Below are positions 1 through 4,805 of a stretch of 5,550 nucleotides of DNA, piece after piece (within the stretch, counting starts at the first letter, position 1; each line of letters opens with the position of its first letter). The notes under the pieces were generated by a model. That model ran no database searches. It was given only the letters and a program-made list of their open reading frames with translations, and was not told the origin of the DNA. The DNA comes from JAZSMS01 sp045536015 (GTDB lineage Bacteria > Bacillota > Clostridia > Christensenellales > QALW01). Made by a program: the position numbers and the translations under genes. The DNA lies in NCBI GenBank assembly GCA_045536015.1, contig JAZSMS010000122.1:1-5550 (forward strand), read 5' to 3'.

Positions 1-87
1 TCCAAGAGCCGAGATAATAGGAAGTGCGACCGTAAGCGAGCATTTTCCAACGCAGGATAAATCCTGAACGGTTAGGATACGCTTCAT
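1..87 (-). CDS. Pyridoxamine/pyridoxine kinase, N-terminal fragment (runs off the left edge)
   Basis: Reading leftward from the ATG at 87-85 gives 29 open codons beginning MKRILTVQDLSCVGKC and continuing SLTVALPIISALG to the window edge. This resembles the start of the clostridial pyridoxamine kinase group within the ribokinase-like superfamily, cytosolic enzymes that phosphorylate B6 vitamers with ATP as part of pyridoxal 5'-phosphate salvage. The first beta strand followed by a small-residue turn (SCVGKCSL) is where such kinases begin to bind substrate. The start is supported by GAGGA about six bases upstream, which overlaps the end of the Dabb gene. Only three bases separate the two genes, so they are probably co-transcribed and perhaps translationally coupled. 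Catalytic residues lie outside the window, so the substrate cannot be checked. Family assignment rests on recognition of the N-terminus only. Confidence 0.72.
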   Translation of the reverse strand, partial: MKRILTVQDLSCVGKCSLTVALPIISALG

Positions 88-90
88 TTA

Positions 91-384
91 TTATTCCTCA
101 AAATCAAGGCAAAAACGCTCGGCAGTAAAGGGGCGTACAAACGTATTTGCGGCGGCTTGATGCAAAGGATGAACAGAATAAGCCTTTAGTGCTTCTTCGC
201 TAACAAAAAGCGAATCAAGCATCATATCTGCGTTTGATGATGCAAGACTGCAGGTATTAACCTTAATGCTTATAAGACCGTCGATTTTTCCTTCAAGAGC
301 TTCAAGAGCCTTTTTTGCGTTTGCTTTAACTTCTTCTTTATTAACTTCTTCTTTTAATTTCCATAAAATAACGTGTTTAACCAT
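91..384 (-). CDS. Dabb-domain (stress-responsive A/B barrel) protein
   Basis: This is a 97-residue protein starting MVKHVILWKLK and ending in a Phe-Glu-Glu tail. The opening strand with HVILWKLK, the central stretch with the DMMLDSLF strand, and the late HPLHQ motif before a final helix are typical of the Dabb fold, a small dimeric ferredoxin-like barrel of about 95-100 residues. Family members are varied and many have no known reaction. Some are cyclases or stress-induced proteins, so no substrate can be given. The protein has no signal peptide or membrane segment and should be cytosolic. The ATG at 384-382 is preferred over a GTG at 393-391, because GGAGG lies seven bases upstream of the ATG and the GTG overlaps that site. 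It is the first gene of a leftward unit with the B6 kinase and is divergent from the SGNH hydrolase gene. Confidence 0.85.
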   Translation of the reverse strand: MVKHVILWKLKEEVNKEEVKANAKKALEALEGKIDGLISIKVNTCSLASSNADMMLDSLFVSEEALKAYSVHPLHQAAANTFVRPFTAERFCLDFEE

Positions 385-409
385 AAAAAACACCTCCGAT
401 TATGTTTAT

Positions 410-438
410 ATTTTATCTCAAAAAAAGCTTTTTGTAAA
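410..438 (-). promoter_or_regulatory. Predicted leftward promoter of the Dabb-kinase unit
   Basis: On the reverse strand, TTTACA (438-433) is followed after 17 bases by TAAAAT (415-410). Each box has five of six matches to the sigma-70/SigA consensus. Transcription would start near 403, giving an untranslated leader of about 20 bases that carries the GGAGG site. The -35 box lies inside the left arm of the 429-456 inverted repeat. The DNA is very AT-rich, so a chance match is possible. Confidence 0.5.
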
Positions 439-456
439 TTATTATATTTACAAAAA
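429..456. promoter_or_regulatory. Perfect 11-bp inverted repeat, candidate shared operator
   Basis: TTTTTGTAAAT (429-439) and ATTTACAAAAA (446-456) are exact reverse complements around a six-base spacer, TATTAT. The repeat sits midway between two divergent genes. Its arms contain the predicted -35 boxes of both promoters (433-438 leftward, 447-452 rightward). A dimeric repressor bound here could block both promoters at once. It is not a CcpA cre site, because the central CG is missing. It does not fit the Rex or PerR boxes I know, and no regulator gene is adjacent. It is not a likely terminator, since the stem is almost all A/T. Confidence 0.55.
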
Positions 457-474
457 ATTTTTTTGTGTTATAAT
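447..474 (+). promoter_or_regulatory. Predicted rightward promoter of the SGNH hydrolase gene
   Basis: TTTACA (447-452), a 16-base spacer and a perfect TATAAT (469-474) are preceded by TG one base before the -10 box, making an extended -10 element (TGTTATAAT from 466). Start of transcription is expected near 481, about 27 bases before the ATG. The -35 box lies in the right arm of the inverted repeat at 429-456. Confidence 0.65.
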
Positions 475-507
475 TTAAAAAAAATTAAAAATCTTATGAG
501 GTGTAAA

Positions 508-1185
508 ATGGATTTTAAAGGCAAAACAATTAGCTTTGTTGGTGATTCAATAACGTTTGGTTATGGACTTAATCAAAACGAAAAGGACAGATTTTCTACT
601 ATTATTAAAAATGATTGTCAGCTTAAAGAAGCGTATAATTACGGTGTAAGCGGAACGCGTATTGCATATCAATCTAAACCCAGCCCTCGCGCAGCGCACG
701 ACTTATATTTTTGCGGCCGAGTTTTTGCTTTGTTTCCTGCCGACCTGATTTTTGTCTACGGCGGTGTAAACGATTATATTCACGGCGATGCGCCCTTAGG
801 TCAGCCTACGGATAAAACACCTACGACTTTTTACGGTGCGCTTGAGTATCTTTTAACAACGCTAAAAGAAAATTATCCATCCTCTCGTCTTGCATTTGCA
901 ACGCCTGCACATTGCTTTAGGGAGGGATATACTGATTCGCAGCCTTCAAACGATGAGCGTAAGGGAAGCGCTGACAATAAGTATCCGCTTTACGTTTATG
1001 TTGAGGCAATAAAAGAAAAATGTTTAGAGCATAATGTGCCAGTGCTTGATATGTTTAATGATTTTGAAATTAACGTAAACAACAAGGCGCAAAGAGAAAA
1101 GTATACTACCGATGGTCTTCACTTTAACGAAGCGGGACATAAACTTTTAGCAGAGAGAATAAAGAAGTTTTTGAAAACGTTATAA
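508..1185 (+). CDS. SGNH/GDSL-family hydrolase, cytoplasmic
   Basis: This 225-residue protein is a serine esterase or lipase-like hydrolase of the SGNH superfamily. The four family blocks are visible: block I FVGDSIT with nucleophile Ser14; block II NYGVSGT with the oxyanion-hole Gly46; block III YGGVNDY with Gly86 and Asn88; and block V TDGLHFNEAGH with catalytic Asp202 and His205. Length is normal for a single-domain member. No signal peptide is present, so it should act in the cytosol on a soluble ester, acyl-carbohydrate or similar; the substrate is not readable from sequence. The start at 508 is set by GAGGTG at 498-503. An in-frame ATG at 496 overlaps that site, and longer upstream frames run through the promoter. 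No terminator directly follows, so the transcript probably ends at the hairpin at 1434-1463. Confidence 0.9.
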   Translation: MDFKGKTISFVGDSITFGYGLNQNEKDRFSTIIKNDCQLKEAYNYGVSGTRIAYQSKPSPRAAHDLYFCGRVFALFPADLIFVYGGVNDYIHGDAPLGQPTDKTPTTFYGALEYLLTTLKENYPSSRLAFATPAHCFREGYTDSQPSNDERKGSADNKYPLYVYVEAIKEKCLEHNVPVLDMFNDFEINVNNKAQREKYTTDGLHFNEAGHKLLAERIKKFLKTL

Positions 1186-1213
1186 AACGTATTGAATAAT
1201 AAAAGAAGTTGTT

Positions 1214-1428
1214 GTGAAATTTGTTAGAGAAATTTTCAAAAAAAGGTAATTACGACGTAATTGTTTGCGGCGCTTATTGCAATAGAGGATAATGTTGCAG
1301 TAAAAGACGTTAATATTAAAAAGCTTCAAAAGAATATTAAAAGTGCAAATATTCTTATCCGCTTTGATGATGCGTGGATACCTGAAGAAAAGGACACCGC
1401 ATATTATAATAACGAAGAAAATCACTAA
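1214..1428 (+). pseudogene. Remnant of a FAD-dependent oxidoreductase gene (deleted and frameshifted)
   Basis: There is no intact gene here, but protein-like scraps occur in successive frames. A GTG at 1214 opens KFVREIFKK and stops at 1247. One frame over, around an A7 run, NYDVIVCG (1248-1271) looks like the first strand of a Rossmann FAD-binding site, cut off where GGGPAG would follow. From about 1261 to the stop at 1426-1428, a third frame reads AALIAIEDNVAVKDVNIKKL, then 34 more residues ending in NNEENH. It resembles the C-terminal end of clostridial FAD-dependent oxidoreductases, where an Ala-rich helix is followed by a DVxxLQ motif. The whole middle of the protein is missing. I infer a large internal deletion plus frameshifts. 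A small unrelated ORF (TTG at 1261) is the alternative. A terminator follows at once, as expected at an old gene end. Confidence 0.5.
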
Positions 1429-1433
1429 AAAAT

Positions 1434-1463
1434 AAACTGCCGAAGAAATTCGGTAGTTTTTTT
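1434..1463 (+). terminator. Intrinsic terminator after the oxidoreductase remnant
   Basis: Arms 1434-1444 (AAACTGCCGAA) and 1449-1459 (TTCGGTAGTTT) form an 11-bp stem with one G-U pair and a GAAA tetraloop, followed by a T run to 1463. It would end transcripts from the SGNH hydrolase promoter and insulate the next gene. Confidence 0.88.
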
Positions 1464-1469
1464 ATATGC

Positions 1470-1499
1470 TTGACAGAGGTTTGTATAATATGATATAAT
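1470..1499 (+). promoter_or_regulatory. Strong promoter of the SH3-NlpC/P60 gene
   Basis: Perfect TTGACA (1470-1475) and perfect TATAAT (1494-1499) are separated by 18 bases. TG at 1491-1492 makes an extended -10 element that may offset the long spacer. Transcription should start near 1506, leaving about 33 untranslated bases with AAAGGA at 1526-1531 as the ribosome binding site. A second TATAAT at 1484-1489 is too close to this -35 box to pair with it. Confidence 0.82.
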
Positions 1500-1500
1500 T

Positions 1501-1517
1501 ATTACAACTTTGTTACA
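1501..1517 (-). promoter_or_regulatory. Candidate WalR (YycF/VicR) binding site
   Basis: The reverse strand reads TGTAAC, five bases (AAAGT), then TGTAAT. This fits the published WalR direct-repeat consensus TGTWAH-N5-TGTWAH at every position. It covers the predicted transcription start of a wall-hydrolase gene, the class of gene the WalRK system controls in Bacillus and Staphylococcus. Its place just after the -10 box would favour repression over activation. The regulator gene is not in the window. Confidence 0.45.
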
Positions 1518-1538
1518 AAAATCCGAAAGGACCTATAT

Positions 1539-3149
1539 ATGATTAAAAAATTAGCAGTTGTTTTTCTTGCGACAGTAATGCTTTTTCAAGGCGTTATTAT
1601 GACGGCTTATGCCGAAAAGACTGAAGAAGAGTTTGTCGAAGAAAATACCGAAGAACTTGAAGAAGGCGAATCGGGCGAAGAAACATTTTATTACTATCCA
1701 CCGTTTGAAATACAGTATATTTTAAACAGATACGGCTATTTTACCGCTGCGCTTACCGACCATTTTGGCGAAATAACTCAAGCCGCAGTTGATGCCTTTG
1801 CGGCAGATAGCGGTCTTGAGGGCGAAAGTGAAGATGCTGTTTTAGCGGCAATTCACGCAGCAGGCTGTACTACGGCGCAGGTTAACGTTCGCACACAGTT
1901 ATATATTCGCGAGCAACCCGATACGCAAAGCGAAATAATTGACGTTGTTACGCGTGCTTCTGCAGTTTTTATATACTTTGAGCGCGACGGTTGGTATTAC
2001 GTTGAAACCGAAAACGGTATGACCGGTTACGTTTTAACAAAGTATATTACAAAAGGCGAGCTTTTAGGTATAACGGGCAAGACTGTTGATATTGACGGTG
2101 TTGTTAATATCCGTAAAAGCGCCGACATAACCTCGGAAATAGTTGCAAAGCTTGAAAATGATAAAGAAGTTCAGGTTATATCCGGTAGCGGTGACTGGTT
2201 TAAAATCAGATTCGGCGAAAAAGAAGGATACATTTTTAAAAAGTATATTACAATTGGTAGTGAGCACGGCGCGGCAACAGTATTAGGCGATGCATTTGCC
2301 GCGTGGACCGGATCGGCAAAGTCTAACCTTAATCTTCGTGCAAACCCCTCTACAAGTGCTACTAAAATAAGTACCGTTTCTAAAGGAACAACCTTTAGTG
2401 TAATTGGTCAGAGCGGAGATTGGTATTATATTAAGCTTAAAAACGGCACAAAGGCTTATGCCCATAAAGACTACGTTAAAAAGGGAACAAGCTATACTAC
2501 CTGTACTGTAACGGGAATTACTGGCAAACTTAATATCCGTAAAGGACCTGGAACTGACCAAAAAATCGTGGCAACCGTTAAAAACGGCACGGTACTTTCA
2601 CTTCTTGATGATTCACAGTCGTGGTACAAGGTAAAAACTGCCGCGGGCACTATTGGATATATCGACAGTAAATATGCTAAGCTTGGCGGAACTATGTATT
2701 CAGGCTCATCGGGTTCGTCGGGAGGAAACGTTAACTCGACACCCGTTGATTCGAACGCGGCGCTTGGCGTACAGATAGCTCAATATGCACAAAACTATCT
2801 TGGCAGACCTTATAACCTTGGCTCAACAGGTCCCAACCGTTTTGACTGCTCAGGCTTTACGTATTACGTTTATAAGCACTTTGGAATTACGCTTTTGCGT
2901 ACTGCATATCAGCAGGGCTATCAGCAAAAGGGACAAAAGATAAACTCAATGAGCGACCTTATCCCCGGCGATTTAGTATTCTTTAACACTAAAGTAGATG
3001 ATTCTGATTTATCAGATCATGCAGGAATTTATATCGGTAACGGCAAGTTTATTCACGCTTCGTCCGGCTCGGCTTACTGTGTTGTCATATCAGATCTTTC
3101 TTCAAACTATTACAAAACGCACTTCTCTTGGGGAAGACGAATAGTTTAA
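1539..3149 (+). CDS. Secreted SH3-repeat NlpC/P60 peptidoglycan endopeptidase
   Basis: This 536-residue exported enzyme is expected to cut peptide bonds in peptidoglycan stem peptides (typically gamma-D-Glu to diamino acid) outside the membrane. Residues 1-25 form a signal peptide (two Lys, a hydrophobic core, cleavage after AYA). A strongly acidic stretch follows (26-48). Residues 57-106 resemble a PG-binding-1 domain (QYILNRYGYF, then ITQAAVDAF). Four bacterial SH3 domains follow at about 114-173, 180-241, 256-317 and 322-382, each with an IR/LR motif such as LNIRKGPGT (331-339). A Ser/Gly linker (388-396) leads to the NlpC/P60 domain (about 411-536), with Cys437 in FDCSGF, His494 in DHAGIYIG and His506 in FIHAS as the triad. 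All three are present, so it should be active. No LPXTG or membrane anchor is seen; SH3 binding would hold it to the wall. The start is supported by AAAGGA seven bases upstream. Confidence 0.93.
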   Translation: MIKKLAVVFLATVMLFQGVIMTAYAEKTEEEFVEENTEELEEGESGEETFYYYPPFEIQYILNRYGYFTAALTDHFGEITQAAVDAFAADSGLEGESEDAVLAAIHAAGCTTAQVNVRTQLYIREQPDTQSEIIDVVTRASAVFIYFERDGWYYVETENGMTGYVLTKYITKGELLGITGKTVDIDGVVNIRKSADITSEIVAKLENDKEVQVISGSGDWFKIRFGEKEGYIFKKYITIGSEHGAATVLGDAFAAWTGSAKSNLNLRANPSTSATKISTVSKGTTFSVIGQSGDWYYIKLKNGTKAYAHKDYVKKGTSYTTCTVTGITGKLNIRKGPGTDQKIVATVKNGTVLSLLDDSQSWYKVKTAAGTIGYIDSKYAKLGGTMYSGSSGSSGGNVNSTPVDSNAALGVQIAQYAQNYLGRPYNLGSTGPNRFDCSGFTYYVYKHFGITLLRTAYQQGYQQKGQKINSMSDLIPGDLVFFNTKVDDSDLSDHAGIYIGNGKFIHASSGSAYCVVISDLSSNYYKTHFSWGRRIV

Positions 3150-3157
3150 TAAAAATT

Positions 3158-3184
3158 AAGCAGAGCGCTTTGCTCTGCTTTTTT
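3158..3184 (+). terminator. Intrinsic terminator of the NlpC/P60 gene
   Basis: A 9-bp perfect stem, AAGCAGAGC (3158-3166) with GCTCTGCTT (3172-3180), has a five-base loop and a T run to 3184. It begins nine bases after the stop codon. A-rich DNA before the stem could let it work leftward as well. Confidence 0.9.
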
Positions 3185-3190
3185 GCATCA

Positions 3191-3218
3191 AAAAACAAAG
3201 CCCGAATAATCGGGCTTT
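3191..3218 (-). terminator. Intrinsic terminator of serS
   Basis: Read leftward, AAAGCCCGA (3218-3210) pairs with TCGGGCTTT (3205-3197) around a four-base loop. After one G comes a run of T (complement of A at 3191-3195). It begins eight bases past the serS stop. Together with the 3158-3184 hairpin it separates two converging genes within about 75 bases. Confidence 0.85.
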
Positions 3219-3225
3219 TATTATA

Positions 3226-4512
3226 TTATTTTGCAGGAATAAGCTTTTCCTTACCGCCCATATATGGGCGAAGTGCTTCAGGAATATTTACGGTTCCGTC
3301 GGCGCAAAGGTTGTTCTCTAAAAATGCTATAAGCATTCTTGGCGGTGCAACAACGGTGTTGTTAAGAGTGTGAGCAAAGTATTTGCCATTTTCGCCGCTA
3401 ACGCGAATACGAAGTCTGCGTGCCTGCGCGTCGCCAAGGTTAGAGCACGAGCCAACCTCAAAGTACTTCTTTTGTCTTGGAGACCAAGCCTCAACGTCAA
3501 CCGATTTAACCTTTAAGTCGGCTAAATCACCCGAGCAGCATTCAAGCGTGCGAACGGGAATATCAAGGCTGCGGAAAAGGTCAACTGTATTTTGCCAAAG
3601 CTTATTAAACCACATTGGGCTTTCTTCGGGACGGCAAACAACTATCATTTCTTGCTTTTCAAACTGGTGAATACGATAAACACCGCGTTCTTCAATGCCG
3701 TGTGCACCCTTTTCTTTTCTAAAGCAGGGTGAATAGCTTGTTAATGTTTGCGGTAATGAGTCTTCTTTAATAGTTTGGTCAATAAACTTACCTATCATTG
3801 AGTGTTCGCTTGTGCCGATAAGATATAAATCTTCACCCTCGATCTTATACATCATAGCGTCCATCTCGGCAAAGCTCATAACGCCAGTAACAACGTCAGA
3901 GCGAATCATAAACGGGGGAATGCAGTAGGTAAAGCCGCGATCAATCATAAAATCGCGTGCATAGGAGATAATTGATGAATGAAGACGTGCAATATCGCCC
4001 ATTAAGTAGTAAAATCCGTTACCTGCAACTCGGCGAGCCGAATCTAAGTCAAGGCCTGCAAAGCTCTCCATAATTTCGGAATGATAAGGAATTTCAAAGT
4101 CAGGAACAACAGGTTCACCAAAGCGCTCAAGCTCAACGTTTTCCGAATCGTCTTTTCCGATAGGTACCGAAGGGTCGATAATATTAGGAATAGTCATCAT
4201 TATCTTTTTAATTTTTTCGGCAAGCTCAGCCTCGCGTACCTCAAGTGCGGCAAGCTCTTCACCGTGGCGGGTAACAAGCTGCTTCATTTCTTCGGCTTCT
4301 TCACGCTTGCCCTGAGCCATTAAAGCACCTATTTGCTTAGAAAACTTATTGCGGTTTGCTCTAAGCTCGTCAGCTTTTTGGATAGTCTGTCTGTTTTCCT
4401 TGTCAAGCTCAATAACCTCGTCAACAAGGGGGAGCTTGGAATCCTGAAACTTGTTTTTGATGTTTTGCTTAACAATTTCGGGGTTTTCTCTTAAAAATTT
4501 AATATCAAGCAT
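3226..4512 (-). CDS. serS: Seryl-tRNA synthetase
   Basis: This 428-residue class II aminoacyl-tRNA synthetase attaches serine to tRNA-Ser (and to tRNA-Sec where present) in the cytosol. Residues 1 to about 105 form the N-terminal tRNA-binding arm, a long charged antiparallel coiled coil. The catalytic core has the serine-binding TSE motif (234-236), motif 2 beginning CFRKEKGAHG (Arg265, Glu267) and running to HQFEK (282-286), GSCSNLGDAQARR (354-366), and motif 3 HTLNNTVVAPPR (381-392) into the ILEN-like AFLEN helix. Wording such as LIGTSEHS and NNTVVAPPR departs from the Bacillus and E. coli type (LIPTAEV, NGSGLAVGR) but matches a form I recall from many Clostridia. The start is firm: AGGAGG eight bases upstream. 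Expression is set by its own promoter and a serine T-box leader; a terminator follows the stop. Confidence 0.97.
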   Translation of the reverse strand: MLDIKFLRENPEIVKQNIKNKFQDSKLPLVDEVIELDKENRQTIQKADELRANRNKFSKQIGALMAQGKREEAEEMKQLVTRHGEELAALEVREAELAEKIKKIMMTIPNIIDPSVPIGKDDSENVELERFGEPVVPDFEIPYHSEIMESFAGLDLDSARRVAGNGFYYLMGDIARLHSSIISYARDFMIDRGFTYCIPPFMIRSDVVTGVMSFAEMDAMMYKIEGEDLYLIGTSEHSMIGKFIDQTIKEDSLPQTLTSYSPCFRKEKGAHGIEERGVYRIHQFEKQEMIVVCRPEESPMWFNKLWQNTVDLFRSLDIPVRTLECCSGDLADLKVKSVDVEAWSPRQKKYFEVGSCSNLGDAQARRLRIRVSGENGKYFAHTLNNTVVAPPRMLIAFLENNLCADGTVNIPEALRPYMGGKEKLIPAK

Positions 4513-4534
4513 TTTTAAATCCTCCTAAAAATAT

Positions 4535-4573
4535 AAAAAAGCCTATTATCCCTGAATATGGGACGAATAGACT
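4535..4573 (-). terminator. T-box-controlled terminator
   Basis: Leftward, the arm 4573-4560 (AGTCTATTCGTCCC) pairs with 4552-4540 (GGGATAATAGGCT), with two G-U pairs and one bulged C, around a seven-base loop. Six T follow at 4540-4535. The 5' arm directly follows the T-box motif, so antiterminator and terminator would compete, as usual for this riboswitch. The serS ribosome binding site begins nine bases beyond the T run. Confidence 0.88.
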
Positions 4574-4765
4574 CCGCGTTGCCACCCAAATTGCCCGCCG
4601 CATAAGCGAGCCACTTTGTAAGCACTGTAAAGTGTGCAAAACTTTTGCTCTCGCAAAGGACTGTTGAAGCGGAAATGCCAAAAAACTCCTTATCGGCTTG
4701 CATCAACCGCCGACTTTCTGAAAAGGCGAAAAAAGGCTTTCTTCAATAAGCGTCCATAATATTAC
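4535..4765 (-). promoter_or_regulatory. Serine T-box riboswitch leader of serS
   Basis: The leader RNA senses uncharged tRNA-Ser and allows serS transcription when it is abundant. Stem I is closed by GGAC (4755-4752) with GTCC (4661-4658) and TTGAAG (4746-4741) with CTTCAA (4669-4664). Its distal hairpin pairs CGGC (4712-4709) with GCCG (4697-4694) around a GGTTGATGCAA loop. In the specifier loop, between GGC (4679-4677) and CTTC, lies TCC at 4673-4671, a serine codon followed by a purine. A GAGA-loop hairpin comes next (about 4657-4642). The conserved T-box GGGTGGCAACGCGG is at 4587-4574. Its TGGC (4584-4581) would pair with a GCCA tRNA end, and bacterial tRNA-Ser usually has discriminator G. 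The start near 4765 is inferred from the promoter. A 63-residue reading frame across this RNA is spurious. Confidence 0.93.
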
Positions 4766-4771
4766 TTTAGA

Positions 4772-4800
4772 ATTATAACCCAAAAAATTCTTTTTGACAA
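4772..4800 (-). promoter_or_regulatory. Promoter of the serS T-box leader
   Basis: Leftward, TTGTCA (4800-4795), a 17-base spacer and a perfect TATAAT (4777-4772) fit a SigA promoter. It starts six bases after the ylmH stop region, so serS has its own start. No hairpin terminator lies between ylmH and this promoter, so read-through from ylmH may add to it. Confidence 0.8.
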
Positions 4801-4805
4801 CAGTT

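Noticed and set aside
429..456. Inverted repeat read as a terminator
   Set aside because: The stem is nearly all A/T with one G-C pair per arm and lies upstream of two start codons, so an operator role fits better.
429..456. The same repeat as a WalR site
   Set aside because: Its TGTAAA half-sites are inverted, whereas WalR needs a direct repeat with five-base spacing.
373..507. 45-codon N-terminal extension of the SGNH hydrolase
   Set aside because: The extension translates the promoter and inverted repeat, has low-complexity composition, and the GAGGTG site places the start at 508.
1180..1425. 81-codon leftward reading frame opposite the oxidoreductase remnant
   Set aside because: Rich in Ile, Phe and Asn as expected from AT-rich antisense reading, no family pattern, and the opposite strand carries oxidoreductase-like scraps.
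2064..2561. Two leftward reading frames inside the NlpC/P60 gene
   Set aside because: They mirror the SH3-coding strand; the forward frame has clear domains and the reverse ones have none.
4081..4323. Rightward reading frame opposite the serS coiled-coil arm
   Set aside because: A shadow of serS with no recognisable domain or ribosome binding site.
4515..4706. 63-codon leftward reading frame between ylmH and serS
   Set aside because: It lies wholly within the T-box leader, its codons cover the specifier, T-box motif and terminator, and it has no credible protein pattern.
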